A stretch of DNA of 64,000 bases from an uncultured Porphyromonadaceae bacterium (GCA_900542255.1 UQMR01000004.1:1-64000), one strand, 5' to 3'. Shown: positions 8,354-18,207, counted from the first letter of the stretch. Numbers and translations: made by a program. The notes: generated by a model not told the origin, from the letters alone.

Positions 8354-9736
8354 ATGAAACAGAAAACATTGCAAAACAGCTTCTCGGTAAGCGGAAAAGG
8401 ACTGCATACCGGGCTTGAAATCACTGCCACATTCTTACCTGCACCCGAAAACAGCGGGTATAAAATCCAACGGCTGGACTTGCCGGATGAACCGATTATA
8501 GATGCCGTTGCAGAAAATGTAGTAGAAACCAGCAGAGGCACAGTCATCGCCAACGGCGAAATAAAGGTAAGCACCATAGAACATGCCATGGCCGCCCTCT
8601 ATTGCGCCGAGATAGACAACTGTCTGATACAGGTAAACGCCCCCGAATTGCCGATACTCGATGGCAGCGCACAATATTATGCCGATGCCATAGAACAGTG
8701 CGGCGTCGTAGAACAAATGGCCGAGAAAGACTACTTCATCATCAAGCACAAGATAGAGATTACCGATGAAGAGAGCGGCAGCTCGATAGTGGTGTTGCCC
8801 GATGATAGTTTCAGTATCAACACCATGATTTCATACGACTCTCCGATTCTGACCAACCAGTTTGCCTCACTCGACCAACTCAGCGACTTCAAAAGCCAAA
8901 TCGCGGCCAGCCGTACATTTGTCTTTGTACGCGAGGTGGAGCCCCTGTTGAAGAACAACCTCATCAAAGGCGGCGACCTCGACAACGCCATCGTAATATA
9001 CGACCGCAAGACTTCACAAGAAGAACTCGACCGGCTTGCCGACTTGACAGGAATACCCCACAAATCGGTCGACCAGTTGGGTTACATCAACAACAAACCC
9101 CTTGTATTCCCCAACGAACCGGCCCGGCACAAGTTGCTCGACATACTCGGCGATATAGCCCTCGTAGGACGCCCCATCAAAGGACGTATCATAGCAACCC
9201 GCCCCGGACACACGATAAACAACAAGTTCGCCCGCATGCTACGCAAAGCCATACGTCGCCAAGACATGCAGGCCCCCGAGTACGACCCTAACAAGGTACC
9301 TTTAATGGATACCAACCGCATACGCGCCCTGCTCCCCCACCGCTATCCGTTCCTCTTGGTCGATAAGGTAATAGAAGTGGGTGCAAGACATATTGTAGGC
9401 GTAAAGAACGTATCGGGCAACGAACCCTTCTTCCAAGGACACTTCCCCACCGAGCCTGTTATGCCGGGTGTACTCATTGTCGAGGCCATGGCACAAACCG
9501 GAGGGTTGCTCGTACTCAATACCGTAGAAGAGCCCGAGCGCTACTCTACCTACTTCATGAAAATCGACAATGTAAAATTCCGCCAGAAAGTAGTACCGGG
9601 CGACACCCTCATCTTCCACCTGTCGCTGGTGGGAGAGATACGCCGCGGCTGCGCTTACATGAAAGGCTATGCTTTTGTAGGAGAAAAAATCGTGACGGAA
9701 GCTGAATTCATGGCACAAATCATCAAGAATAAATAA
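8354..9736 (+). CDS. lpxC/fabZ: Fused LpxC deacetylase and FabZ dehydratase
   Basis: A 460-residue bifunctional protein. Residues about 1-300 are LpxC, the zinc-dependent UDP-3-O-acyl-N-acetylglucosamine deacetylase committing sugar to lipid A: EHAMAALY holds a zinc-ligand histidine, ELPILDGSA is the typical loop, and HKLLDILGDIAL holds further zinc ligands. Residues about 315-460 are FabZ, (3R)-hydroxyacyl-ACP dehydratase: LLPHRYPFLLVDKV carries the catalytic His and GHFPTEPVMPGVLIVEAMAQ the catalytic Glu. The fusion is characteristic of Bacteroidetes and couples fatty acid and lipid A synthesis. It lies 38 bases after lpxD and 8 bases before lpxA. Confidence 0.97.
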   Translation: MKQKTLQNSFSVSGKGLHTGLEITATFLPAPENSGYKIQRLDLPDEPIIDAVAENVVETSRGTVIANGEIKVSTIEHAMAALYCAEIDNCLIQVNAPELPILDGSAQYYADAIEQCGVVEQMAEKDYFIIKHKIEITDEESGSSIVVLPDDSFSINTMISYDSPILTNQFASLDQLSDFKSQIAASRTFVFVREVEPLLKNNLIKGGDLDNAIVIYDRKTSQEELDRLADLTGIPHKSVDQLGYINNKPLVFPNEPARHKLLDILGDIALVGRPIKGRIIATRPGHTINNKFARMLRKAIRRQDMQAPEYDPNKVPLMDTNRIRALLPHRYPFLLVDKVIEVGARHIVGVKNVSGNEPFFQGHFPTEPVMPGVLIVEAMAQTGGLLVLNTVEEPERYSTYFMKIDNVKFRQKVVPGDTLIFHLSLVGEIRRGCAYMKGYAFVGEKIVTEAEFMAQIIKNK

Positions 9737-9744
9737 CACACACA

Positions 9745-10530
9745 ATGAGCAACAACTTATCATATATTCATCCCGATGCCAAAATAGGCGCCAATGTAGA
9801 GATAGGCCCTTTTGTCACCATTTATGATGATGTAGAGATAGGCGAAGGGACACGCATATACCCGAATGTAACAATCTTTCCCGGAGCTCGCATCGGTCGC
9901 AATTGCCGGATATTCCCGGGCGCTGTGATAGCTGCCATACCGCAAGACCTGAAATTTCACGGCGAATATACCACGGCCGAAATAGGTGACAACACAACAC
10001 TCCGCGAGTGTGTTACAGTAAACCGAGGCACCGCAGCCAAAGGCAAAACCGTCATAGGCAGCAACAACCTCATCATGGCATATTGCCACATTGCCCACGA
10101 TTGCATCCTGGGCAATAATATCATCATCTCCAACTCGTCGCAACTGGCCGGCGAAGTAACAGTAGATGACAATGCCGTGATTGGAGGCGGAACACTGGTA
10201 CACCAATTCAGCCACTTAGGCTCATACATCATGATACAGGGCGGCTCACATGTCAACAAAGACGTACCGCCCTATGTCACCGCCGCCAAGTCGCCCATAT
10301 CGTACGTAGGGCTCAATTTGGTGGGCTTGCGCCGCCGTGGATTTAGCAGCGAAAAGATAGAAGAGCTGCAAGAGATATACCGCCGCCTGTTTGCATCAGA
10401 CAGCAACCTCTCCGATGCGCTGAACATGATAGAAGCCGAGATGCCTGCATCGACAGAACGCAACAACATCATCAACTTTATCAGAAATTCATCACGCGGC
10501 GTTATCAAAGGCATACACCTTGTAGAATAA
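9745..10530 (+). CDS. lpxA: Acyl-ACP--UDP-N-acetylglucosamine O-acyltransferase
   Basis: First step of lipid A synthesis. The 261-residue product is a hexapeptide-repeat beta-helix to about residue 190 with a helical C-terminal domain. The family segment CHIAHDCILGNN (near residue 120) carries the catalytic histidine, and GGGTLVHQFSHLG and GLNLVGLRRRGF are classic LpxA signatures. Last gene of the operon, ending at a strong shared terminator. Confidence 0.96.
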   Translation: MSNNLSYIHPDAKIGANVEIGPFVTIYDDVEIGEGTRIYPNVTIFPGARIGRNCRIFPGAVIAAIPQDLKFHGEYTTAEIGDNTTLRECVTVNRGTAAKGKTVIGSNNLIMAYCHIAHDCILGNNIIISNSSQLAGEVTVDDNAVIGGGTLVHQFSHLGSYIMIQGGSHVNKDVPPYVTAAKSPISYVGLNLVGLRRRGFSSEKIEELQEIYRRLFASDSNLSDALNMIEAEMPASTERNNIINFIRNSSRGVIKGIHLVE

Positions 10531-10548
10531 CCACCTCCGTGTAAAATA

Positions 10549-10583
10549 AAAAGTGGCAGCCTCGTGTGAGGCTGCCACTTTTT
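10549..10583. terminator. Bidirectional terminator between lpxA and the AraC gene
   Basis: A 15-base-pair perfect stem (10549-10563 with 10568-10582) with a 4-base loop. Runs of T on the plus strand and of A on the other side let it serve both converging genes. Confidence 0.92.
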
Positions 10584-10604
10584 GCTTGCTCTCACTTCGA
10601 CAAA

Positions 10605-11486
10605 TCATTCATTATCATCATTCTTGGTATAGCCGAAATAGTTTTTCTGGTAACGGCTGGGGCTGCACCCCTTCAACGCCTTGAACTGGTGGAAAAAGTT
10701 CGAGATGTTGTTATATCCGCAGGCATATGCAATTTCATTGATGTTCATCTCGTTTTCCATCAACAGCTTACAGGCGTTACCAATGCGTACCTCTATGAGA
10801 AAGTCCATAAACGTCTTGCCGGTGCGTTGCTTGAAATAGCGGCAGAACGACCCTTTGGCGAAGTGTATGATGTCGGCAACCTCCTGCACCGAGATATCGT
10901 GATGATAATTCTCCAAAACATAGTTATATATCTTGCTCATTCGAGAATTATCCGACTCGCGGCTGTGTGTCGATGCGTACCCCTGACTTGCCACATACTC
11001 ATACTTTTGCGATGTAGCAATGGTAAAAAGCAGCTGCAAAAGGCGAATCATGCTTTGCGGAGGGTCATCGTCGACCAGGGCAAACATCTCCGTCTCCATC
11101 TGTTGCAGCAAATCGTCCTTGATATAAATGCCCCTTTCGGTATTCTTGAAGAGATTACGTATCTGAGACATCTCGGGAAGCTCATAGAATGCTCCCCATA
11201 CCGCAGGATTGATGTGCACGACCACGGCCTCCACCACATGCCCATTGGCCTGATTACCATACGACATCGTATGCGGCAGGTTCGGACCGAGAACTATCAT
11301 TTGCGAGGAGCCATCGATGGGAATCTCCTTGTCACCTATCATCATTCCTCCCTGACCCCCACGAATAAAAAAGAGCTCTATTTCTGCATGTTGATGCCAC
11401 ATACTATACACAGGCGCACCTATATCCTTTCGTACCAAGAAAGAGCGTTCGGGATGAAGCGAAAAACTGCGTAATACGGGTTTCAT
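10605..11486 (-). CDS. AraC-family transcriptional regulator
   Basis: 293 residues from ATG 11486 (an upstream frame to 11552 lacks family resemblance). The N-terminal half is a cupin-like sensor domain (VYSMWHQHAEIELFFIRGG near residue 25), and the C-terminal ~100 residues form two helix-turn-helix motifs (VQEVADIIHFAKGSFCRYFKQRTG, then INEIAYACGYNNISNFFHQFKALKG, each cited here in part of its length). It is transcribed divergently from the kdgK operon, separated by 174 bases, so it probably regulates uronate catabolism in response to a sugar acid. The ligand is inferred, not shown. Confidence 0.9.
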   Translation of the reverse strand: MKPVLRSFSLHPERSFLVRKDIGAPVYSMWHQHAEIELFFIRGGQGGMMIGDKEIPIDGSSQMIVLGPNLPHTMSYGNQANGHVVEAVVVHINPAVWGAFYELPEMSQIRNLFKNTERGIYIKDDLLQQMETEMFALVDDDPPQSMIRLLQLLFTIATSQKYEYVASQGYASTHSRESDNSRMSKIYNYVLENYHHDISVQEVADIIHFAKGSFCRYFKQRTGKTFMDFLIEVRIGNACKLLMENEMNINEIAYACGYNNISNFFHQFKALKGCSPSRYQKNYFGYTKNDDNE

Positions 11487-11592
11487 AGTAACTACGTTGC
11501 GATTAAGATGTGTTAATAGCACAAAGATGGGAATAAAAAATGTAATTTGCAAAAAATTCAGTGAAGATAATACACAAAATTGGGAAAATAGA

Positions 11593-11626
11593 TTGAGAGG
11601 CTATTTGCCTGATTATTTTACCTTTG
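11593..11626 (+). promoter_or_regulatory. Promoter of kdgK
   Basis: TACCTTTG at 11619-11626 is a perfect -7 box; a TTGA at 11593-11596 is the best -33 candidate, with a 22-base spacer that is slightly long. The ATG is 34 bases downstream. Confidence 0.65.
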
Positions 11627-11660
11627 TAACAAAACAAGAACTTCATTAAACTAAATCGAA

Positions 11661-12704
11661 ATGAAAAACAAAATCGTTACTTTCGGTGAGATTATGCTGC
11701 GTCTGGCAACTCCCGATTATCTGCGTTTTTCGCAAGCCACTACATTGAACGCCACATTTGGCGGCGGCGAAGCCAACGTAGCTGTTTCGTTGGCAAACTA
11801 CGGTCTTGAAACAGAATTCGTTACACGTCTTCCCAAGAACGATATAGCTCGCGCCTGTGTTATGGACTTGCGCCGTTACGGTGTAGGCGTAGACAAAATC
11901 GTTTATGGAGGCGACCGCGTAGGCATCTATTTCCTCGAAACCGGTGCCGTAGCTCGTGCAAGCAAAGTCGTATATGACCGTGCACACTCGGCCATCGCCG
12001 AAATAGAACCCGGAATGATTGATTGGAAAGAGGTATTCAAAGATGCCAAATGGTTCCACTGGACTGGTATCACACCCGCCATTTCGGAAGGTGCTGCCAA
12101 GGTTTGTCTGGAAGCCATCAAAGTTGCCAACGAAATGGGCGTAACAGTATCTTGCGACCTCAACTACCGCAAAAACCTGTGGAAATATGGCAAGACGGCA
12201 TCGGAAGTTATGCCTGAGCTTGTTGCCGGTTGCGACATCGTATTGGGTAACGAGGAAGACGCCGAGAAAGTATTCGGCATCAAACCCCAAGGTTTCGACG
12301 TAACCAAGACTGCCGGCGAAGTAAATTCGGCCGAATTCGAGAGCGTATGCACCCAATTGATGGCCAAGTTCCCGCGCATCAAGAAGGTCATCATCACACT
12401 CCGCGGCTCTATCAATGCCAACCACAACACATGGGGCGGCGTACTCTACTCGAACGGTTCGTTGAAGATTTCGCGTCGCTACGACATCACTCACATCGTA
12501 GACCGCGTGGGCGGCGGCGACTCTTTCATGGGCGGCCTCATCTACGGCTTGAACACCTACACGGAAGACGACCAAAAAGCACTCGACTTTGCCGTTGCAG
12601 CTTCTTGCTTGAAGCACACCATCTACGGCGACTACAACCAAGTAACGGTAGACGAAGTTGAGAAACTGATGAGTGGCGACAGCTCGGGCCGTGTATCGCG
12701 CTAA
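11661..12704 (+). CDS. kdgK: 2-dehydro-3-deoxygluconokinase (PfkB family)
   Basis: Phosphorylates 2-keto-3-deoxygluconate (KDG) to KDPG with ATP. The 347-residue sugar kinase has the N-terminal FGGGEANVAVSLA substrate motif and the C-terminal PfkB signature as VGGGDSFMGGLIYGL near residue 285, where the Asp is the catalytic base; DLNYRKNLW is typical of KdgK-like enzymes. First gene of an operon with the next-step aldolase 82 bases downstream. Assignment to KDG rather than another sugar acid rests on the neighbours. Confidence 0.92.
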   Translation: MKNKIVTFGEIMLRLATPDYLRFSQATTLNATFGGGEANVAVSLANYGLETEFVTRLPKNDIARACVMDLRRYGVGVDKIVYGGDRVGIYFLETGAVARASKVVYDRAHSAIAEIEPGMIDWKEVFKDAKWFHWTGITPAISEGAAKVCLEAIKVANEMGVTVSCDLNYRKNLWKYGKTASEVMPELVAGCDIVLGNEEDAEKVFGIKPQGFDVTKTAGEVNSAEFESVCTQLMAKFPRIKKVIITLRGSINANHNTWGGVLYSNGSLKISRRYDITHIVDRVGGGDSFMGGLIYGLNTYTEDDQKALDFAVAASCLKHTIYGDYNQVTVDEVEKLMSGDSSGRVSR

Positions 12705-12786
12705 ACATCGAAAAAACACCGGCAGACAGCTCGCACATGCCGATGCTGTCTGCCCTTATAAATAATCTATATAAAACAACAAAACA

Positions 12787-13455
12787 ATGGCTCGTTTCAA
12801 TATATTACAAAGTATCAACGCCATGAGCAGTACCGGTATGGTACCTGTATTCTATCACAGCGACGTTGAGATAGCCAAGAAGGTGCTGAAAGCTTGCTAC
12901 GACGGAGGCGTTCGCGCATTCGAGTTTACCAACCGCGGCGACTTTGCACAAGAGGTTTTTGCCGAACTGATAAAATATGCCGCCAAAGAGTGCCCCGAAA
13001 TGGTACTGGGCGTAGGCACCATCATAGATGCCCCCACGGCAGCATTATACCTGCAACTGGGTGCCAACTTTGTAGTAGGCCCTTGCTTTAACCCCGACAT
13101 CAACAAAGTCTGCAACCGCCGGCTCGTGCCCTACATCCCGGGATGCGGCTCTGTAAGCGAGATAAACGACGCACAAGAAAAAGGCTGCATCGTATGCAAA
13201 GTATTCCCTGCCGGAAACGTAGGCGGCCCCTCGTTCGTAAAAAATATCAAAGCCCCGCTACCTTGGTCGTTGTTAATGGTGACCGGCGGTGTAGAACCTA
13301 CGGCCGAAAGCCTCACGGCATGGATTAAAGCCGGTGTTACTTGCGTAGGCATGGGCTCGAAACTCTTCCCGAAAGAGGTCATTGCAGCAGGCGACTGGGA
13401 GAAGATAACCACCCTCTGCCGCGAATGCCTTGCAACCATCAAGAGCTTGCGATAA
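12787..13455 (+). CDS. kdgA: KDPG/KHG aldolase
   Basis: Class I aldolase cleaving 2-keto-3-deoxy-6-phosphogluconate to pyruvate and glyceraldehyde-3-phosphate. The 222-residue protein shows the family core: EFTNRGD with the catalytic Glu (about residue 43), GVGTI (about 78), PYIPGCGS, and the Schiff-base Lys in VCKVFPAG (about 138). It is the eda/kdgA homologue and completes the pathway from the kinase in front. Gene symbol eda would be equally acceptable. Confidence 0.94.
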   Translation: MARFNILQSINAMSSTGMVPVFYHSDVEIAKKVLKACYDGGVRAFEFTNRGDFAQEVFAELIKYAAKECPEMVLGVGTIIDAPTAALYLQLGANFVVGPCFNPDINKVCNRRLVPYIPGCGSVSEINDAQEKGCIVCKVFPAGNVGGPSFVKNIKAPLPWSLLMVTGGVEPTAESLTAWIKAGVTCVGMGSKLFPKEVIAAGDWEKITTLCRECLATIKSLR

Positions 13456-13470
13456 ACAAGGAGAGATATA

Positions 13471-13502
13471 TTTGTATTTAATTTATCCTATCCATAACTT
13501 TG
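13471..13502 (+). promoter_or_regulatory. Internal promoter for kduI-kduD-yhcH
   Basis: TTTG (13471-13474), 20 bases, TAACTTTG (13495-13502): a full Bacteroidetes promoter between kdgA and kduI, so the second half of the cluster can be expressed separately. Confidence 0.85.
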
Positions 13503-13557
13503 CAAAGCACCGGCATAACAATATGTCCGATGCTTTGTGTGTATAAAAAGAGAAGCT

Positions 13558-14400
13558 ATGAAAATCAATTACGAAGTGCGTTATGCCGCACACCCCGCCG
13601 ATGCCAAAAATTACGACACGGCTCGACTGAGAAAAGATTTCCTCATCGAGAACCTCATGGTTGCCGACGAGATAAACATGGTATATACAATGTACGACCG
13701 CTTGATTGTGGGCGGCGCAGTACCCGTAAACGAGAAACTGGAACTTACACCCATCGACCCCCTGAAAGCGCCCTTCTTCCTGCATCGCCGCGAATTGGGC
13801 ATATTCAACGTAGGCGGTGAAGGTACGGTAGAGATAGACGGTACCGTATATGAGCTGGGCTACAAAGAGGTCCTCTATTTGGGTAAAGGCGACCGCAACC
13901 CTGTCTTTGCCAGCAAAGACCCCTCGAAACCGGCACACTTCTACTTCAACTCGGCCCCGGCACATGCCACTTATCCCGACAAGAAGATTACCAAAGCCGA
14001 GGCCAACGTATTCACTCTCGGCAGCCTCGAAGGCTCAAACCACCGTACCATCAACCAAATGATAGTAGGCCGCGTGCTGCCCACATGCCAACTGCAAATG
14101 GGTATGACCGAGCTGAAACCCGGCAGCGTATGGAACACCATGCCCGCACACACACACGACCGCCGCATGGAAGCCTACTTCTACTTTGAAGTACCCGAAG
14201 GCAACGCCGTATGCCACTTCATGGGCGAAATGCAGGAGACACGCCACATATGGATGCACAACGAAGAGGCCGTCATCTCGCCGGTATGGTCGATACACTC
14301 GGCTTGCGCCACCAGCAACTACACCTTCATCTGGGGTATGGCAGGCGAGAACCTCGACTATAACGATATGGACACAAGCGCGCCCACCGAAATGAAATAA
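13558..14400 (+). CDS. kduI: 5-dehydro-4-deoxy-D-glucuronate isomerase
   Basis: Converts 5-keto-4-deoxyuronate, the product of unsaturated uronides from pectin, alginate-like or glycosaminoglycan breakdown, to 2,5-diketo-3-deoxygluconate. The start is the ATG giving [13 protein letters not shown], since the frame upstream overlaps the promoter leader. The 280-residue cupin has the KduI zinc-binding segment [17 protein letters not shown] near residue 195 and the [14 protein letters not shown] segment. The next gene, kduD, follows after 33 bases. Confidence 0.96.
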   Translation: MKINYEVRYAAHPADAKNYDTARLRKDFLIENLMVADEINMVYTMYDRLIVGGAVPVNEKLELTPIDPLKAPFFLHRRELGIFNVGGEGTVEIDGTVYELGYKEVLYLGKGDRNPVFASKDPSKPAHFYFNSAPAHATYPDKKITKAEANVFTLGSLEGSNHRTINQMIVGRVLPTCQLQMGMTELKPGSVWNTMPAHTHDRRMEAYFYFEVPEGNAVCHFMGEMQETRHIWMHNEEAVISPVWSIHSACATSNYTFIWGMAGENLDYNDMDTSAPTEMK

Positions 14401-14433
14401 ATCACACGTAATCATAAAGAAAGGAAACATACA

Positions 14434-15228
14434 ATGGAAGGATTACAATTATTTGACCTGACAGGGAAAGTAGCCCTCGTAACAGGTGCAACCCACGGAC
14501 TGGGCATGGCTATGGCTGCCGCCCTGGGCAAAGCCGGTGCTACGGTGACGATATGCGGACGCTCACAATCGCGCATCGATGCCGCCATCGCCGAATATGC
14601 CGAAATGGGACTGACAGTGAAAGGATACGTTTGCGACGTTACCAAAGAAGAAAACGCCGTGAAACTTGTCGAGACCATCCGCCAGGAAGTTGGCATCATA
14701 GATATATTGGTAAACAATGCAGGTATCATAAAACGCATCCCTTCGCAGGATATGACCGTAAGCGAGTTTGAAGAGGTTATCACTACCGACCTTACCTCGC
14801 CCTTCATCATGTCGAAAGCCGTATTTGCGGGAATGCGCGAACGCGGTGCCGGCAAAATCATCAACGTATGCTCCATGATGAGCGAGGTTGGCCGCGACAC
14901 CGTAACGGCATACGCAGCTGCCAAAGGCGGCCTGAAAATGCTGACCAAAAACATGGCTACCGAGTGGGCCCGCTACAACATACAGGTCAACGGCATAGGC
15001 CCGGGCTACTTTGCCACCTCTCAAACAGCCCCCATCAGGGTAAACGGCAACCCGTTCAATGAGTTTATCATCAAACGTACGCCGGCCATGCGTTGGGGCG
15101 ACCCCGAGGATTTGGGCGGAACCATCATCTTCCTGGCATCCCCGGCATCGAACTTCGTTACAGGACAAGTCGTTTACGTCGACGGCGGCATACTTGCCTG
15201 CTTGGGCAAAGCTGCCAACGAAGAGTAA
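14434..15228 (+). CDS. kduD: 2-dehydro-3-deoxy-D-gluconate 5-dehydrogenase
   Basis: Short-chain dehydrogenase that reduces 2,5-diketo-3-deoxygluconate to KDG, feeding the kinase upstream. 264 residues with the Rossmann TGATHGLGMAMA motif near residue 18, NNAG near 92, and the catalytic Tyr-Lys pair in YAAAKGG near 160. The extended LFDLTGKVALVTG start and the C-terminal VDGGILA are typical. It follows kduI as in other uronate clusters. Confidence 0.95.
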   Translation: MEGLQLFDLTGKVALVTGATHGLGMAMAAALGKAGATVTICGRSQSRIDAAIAEYAEMGLTVKGYVCDVTKEENAVKLVETIRQEVGIIDILVNNAGIIKRIPSQDMTVSEFEEVITTDLTSPFIMSKAVFAGMRERGAGKIINVCSMMSEVGRDTVTAYAAAKGGLKMLTKNMATEWARYNIQVNGIGPGYFATSQTAPIRVNGNPFNEFIIKRTPAMRWGDPEDLGGTIIFLASPASNFVTGQVVYVDGGILACLGKAANEE

Positions 15229-15330
15229 TATCATCGCACCACCTGTTGCACCGCCTGCCGCAACAACGGGTCAGGGCGGTGCAAAGGTTTTCAAGAAACA
15301 TTATAGCTAACACAAATCACTTTTATTGCC

Positions 15331-15777
15331 ATGATTATCGCAAATCTGCAAGACAGCGCACGCATAGAGTCGCTGCATCCGGCATTCAAACAACTTTTTG
15401 ACTACCTCAAATCGCACGACATGCTCAACGAGCCTATGGGCAAGACCGAGCTCGACGGCAAGGTTCTCTATATCAACAATGACGAACCTACCCTGCGCAC
15501 CAAAGAGGCACAAGCCATGGAGGTACACAAAGATTACATCGATGTGCACATCCCGCTGAACGGCGTAGAGATTATAGGATGGAAAGCTACCCGCAACTGC
15601 ACCGACCTGAAACAAGAATATGACGAAGTGAAAGACCGCATGTTCTATAACGACCGTCCCACAACCTATTGCGAGGTATTGCCGGGCGAATTTTGCATCT
15701 GCTTCCCCGAAGATGCCCATGCCCCCATCATAGGCGAGGGCAAGCTCCGCAAAGTAGTTGCCAAAGTACGGTTATAA
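15331..15777 (+). CDS. YhcH/YjgK/YiaL family cupin protein
   Basis: 148 residues, DUF386 family: IANLQDSARIESLHPAF at the start, and HKDYIDVHIPLNGVEIIGW followed by CFPEDAHAPI, which supply the likely metal-binding His and Glu of the cupin barrel. Family members cluster with sialic acid and uronate genes and are thought to be sugar isomerases or epimerases, though the exact reaction is unsettled. Last gene of the uronate cluster, closed by a strong terminator. Confidence 0.9.
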   Translation: MIIANLQDSARIESLHPAFKQLFDYLKSHDMLNEPMGKTELDGKVLYINNDEPTLRTKEAQAMEVHKDYIDVHIPLNGVEIIGWKATRNCTDLKQEYDEVKDRMFYNDRPTTYCEVLPGEFCICFPEDAHAPIIGEGKLRKVVAKVRL

Positions 15778-15803
15778 GGAACAGCCACCCTATCCGCACA
15801 CAA

Positions 15804-15843
15804 ACGAGGATGTATCTGCGACAAGATACATCCTCGTTGTTTT
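15804..15843 (+). terminator. Terminator of the uronate operon
   Basis: 13-base-pair perfect stem (15804-15816 with 15825-15837), then a GTTGTTTTT tract. Confidence 0.9.
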
Positions 15844-15965
15844 TACAACACACGGGTTATAAGACAACCGACACCTTCGGCACGCGCATATATCAATCGA
15901 CAACTATTTCTCATTATAGCATTCAATTTTTCTCATTCAATTCATGCGAATATATTAATTTGTTG

Positions 15966-15973
15966 TATATTTG
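15966..15973 (+). promoter_or_regulatory. Possible -7 box of the WG-repeat gene
   Basis: TATATTTG, about 105 bases before the ATG, in an otherwise featureless AT-rich gap. No clear -33. Confidence 0.4.
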
Positions 15974-16077
15974 TAAAATATAGGAGATTGTCGGGCATAA
16001 TCAAATCTGAAAACTATGTTTTTATTTTTGGCCTCCCTTTTATTTTAGTATGGCATAAACAATAAATCTATTTTATT

Positions 16078-18105
16078 ATGAAAAACATTGATGATGACAT
16101 TTCTTTGAGCTCTTGTGCTAATGAAAGAGAAGAGTTTCTCATGCAACTACCCGATGCAAGATTTAACTATTACGTAGATGATAACCGGAAACTCGGGTTT
16201 AGGGACTTTCTCACCGGCGACCCGCTAATCCCCTGCATATACGATGACGCCGGTCCGTTCTGTGAAGGATTGGCCAATGTCAAAAAAGAGGGGAAATACG
16301 GCTATATCGACAAGTCGGGAAAAGAAACAATCCCGTGCATATATGATTACGCTTATTCGTTCTGCGAAGGTGTGGCCTTAGTAACCAAAGAAGAGAAATA
16401 TGGTTTCATAGATAAGTCAGGACAAGAAGTCGTTCCCTGCATATACGATATTTCTTATCCGTTCTCTGAGGGATTAGCGATGGTCATCAAAGAGGGGAAA
16501 TACGGTTTCATCGACAAGTCGGGAAAAGAAACAATCCCTTGTATATACGATTTTGCCCATTCGTTTCATGATGGATTGACCGATATCCAAAAAGAGGGAA
16601 AATACGGTTTTATCGATAGGTCAGGAAAAGAAATAACCCCGCGAATATACGACTTTGTTTATCCGTTCCAGGAGGGGGCGGCCATGGTTGTCAGAGAGGG
16701 GTTGTTTGGGTTTATCGATAAAGCGGGAGACGAGCTTGCTCCCTGCATATACAACTCGGCCTATCCGTTCCAGGAGGGAGCGGCTATGGTTGTCAGAGAG
16801 GAGAAGTATGGTTTTGTCAACACATCGGGAGAAGAGTTTGCCCCCTGCATATACGATGATGCCGGCCTCTTCCAGGGGGGAATGGCCATCGTATATAAAG
16901 AGGGGAAATATGGCTTTATTGATAGGTCGGGACAGGAGGTTGTCCCTTGCATATATGAAAAAAGCGATGCAGCGTTTGAAGAGGGTTTTGCCCGGGTCAT
17001 AAAGGGAGAGCTGTACGGATTTATCGACACATCCGGGCGCGAAGCCATTCCCTGCATATACCAGCTGGCCAACGCCTTTCATGAGGGATTTGCCGGTGTC
17101 ATGAAAGAGGGGAAATGGGGGTATATCGACACTTCGGGACATGAAGTGGTTCCCTGCATATACGACACAGTCTCTGACTTCCAGCATGGGATGGCAGCAG
17201 TCAAAAGAGAGAATAAGCGCGGGCTTATCGATACATCGGGGCGCGAAATTATTCCTTGCATATATGATTATCCTATCTATCCGTTCAGCGAAAAGTTGGT
17301 AAAGGTCATAATCGAGAAGAAATATGGACTTATCGATACATCGGGACAAGAAGTTGTCCCCTGTATATACGATTCGATAGAGCCCATAGAAGAAGGATTG
17401 GCAGTAGTTAAAAAGGATGGCTTCTATGGCTTCATAGACTCATCGGGACAAGAAGTTATTCCTTGCACATACGACAAATCTCATTGTTGGTTCAAAGAAG
17501 GAATGATATGGGTCGAAAAAGGTGGCTTCTTTGGTTTCATAGACACATCGGGACGCGAAGTCATTCCTTGCATATACGACTATGCAAAATCATTCGAAAA
17601 AGGAGTTGCATTAGTTCAAAAAGGATGGAAATACAGCTTTATTGACAAGTTGGGACGTGAAATTCTACCCTTCATCTATGATAATTTCGATGGCTTTGAA
17701 GAAAACATAGCCAAAGTACAAAAGGCATGGAAAAGTGGGTTCATCGATACTACCGGACGAGAAGTTACACCTTGCGTATACGAGGAGGTCGACTATGAGT
17801 ATGCCGATTCACTCCTTTACGAAGGTTTGGCCTACGTAAAAAAAGAGGGGAAAAGGGGGTTTATCGATGCTACCGGACGAGAAGCTATCCCCTGTATCTA
17901 CGACGATACCTACTCCTTTAACGAAGGTTTGGCCTGCGTAAAAAAAGAGGGAAAATGGGGCTTCATCAATAGATGGGGACAGGAAGTTATCCCCTTCATA
18001 TACGACAGTGCAGAGCCTTTTGAAGATGATTTGGCAAGAGTAGAAAAAGACGGGGTATCAGGAGTCATTGACAAGTCGGGGCGTTGGATAGAGGAGGAGA
18101 ACTAA
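16078..18105 (+). CDS. WG-repeat protein (18 repeats)
   Basis: 675 residues, almost entirely built of 18 tandem units of about 34 residues with the pattern hPCIYDxxxxFxEGLAxVxKEGKYGFIDxSGxE, starting near residue 46. This is the WG/KWG repeat (PF14903), thought to fold into beta-propeller-like arrays that bind partners. The first 45 residues have no signal peptide or lipobox, so the protein is probably cytoplasmic. Unit 16 has a 5-residue insertion (YEYADSLLYEG), and units 14, 15 and 18 depart from the PCIYD core. It stands alone between two terminators; the function is unknown. Confidence 0.9.
   Translation: MKNIDDDISLSSCANEREEFLMQLPDARFNYYVDDNRKLGFRDFLTGDPLIPCIYDDAGPFCEGLANVKKEGKYGYIDKSGKETIPCIYDYAYSFCEGVALVTKEEKYGFIDKSGQEVVPCIYDISYPFSEGLAMVIKEGKYGFIDKSGKETIPCIYDFAHSFHDGLTDIQKEGKYGFIDRSGKEITPRIYDFVYPFQEGAAMVVREGLFGFIDKAGDELAPCIYNSAYPFQEGAAMVVREEKYGFVNTSGEEFAPCIYDDAGLFQGGMAIVYKEGKYGFIDRSGQEVVPCIYEKSDAAFEEGFARVIKGELYGFIDTSGREAIPCIYQLANAFHEGFAGVMKEGKWGYIDTSGHEVVPCIYDTVSDFQHGMAAVKRENKRGLIDTSGREIIPCIYDYPIYPFSEKLVKVIIEKKYGLIDTSGQEVVPCIYDSIEPIEEGLAVVKKDGFYGFIDSSGQEVIPCTYDKSHCWFKEGMIWVEKGGFFGFIDTSGREVIPCIYDYAKSFEKGVALVQKGWKYSFIDKLGREILPFIYDNFDGFEENIAKVQKAWKSGFIDTTGREVTPCVYEEVDYEYADSLLYEGLAYVKKEGKRGFIDATGREAIPCIYDDTYSFNEGLACVKKEGKWGFINRWGQEVIPFIYDSAEPFEDDLARVEKDGVSGVIDKSGRWIEEEN
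16215..18090 (+). repeat. About 102-base tandem coding repeats
   Basis: The WG units are also visible as DNA repeats, for example recurring ATACGA, GGTTTCATCGA and TCGGGA segments every 102 bases. Units 2-9 are more alike than 14-18, which suggests expansion by unequal crossing over. Confidence 0.75.
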
Positions 18106-18149
18106 GATATAACTCCCCTCCCCCCTTGGCAACCCTATCCATACAGACA

Positions 18150-18191
18150 AGTGGGGCTGTGCCGCTGGTTTTGCGATACAGCCCCACTTTC
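18150..18191. terminator. Terminator between the WG gene and trx
   Basis: 11-base-pair stem (18150-18160 with 18178-18188) between converging genes. The T run is short on both strands, so strength is uncertain. Confidence 0.6.
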
Positions 18192-18207
18192 AAAACACAT
18201 CAGGAAC

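Noticed and set aside
11646-12719. Long minus-strand open frame across kdgK
   Set aside because: Antisense to a clear sugar kinase; the translated sequence shows no domain.
16215-18090. Possible CRISPR array in the regular repeats at 16-18 kb
   Set aside because: The repeats are in frame, about 102 bases long without spacers, and encode WG protein repeats.
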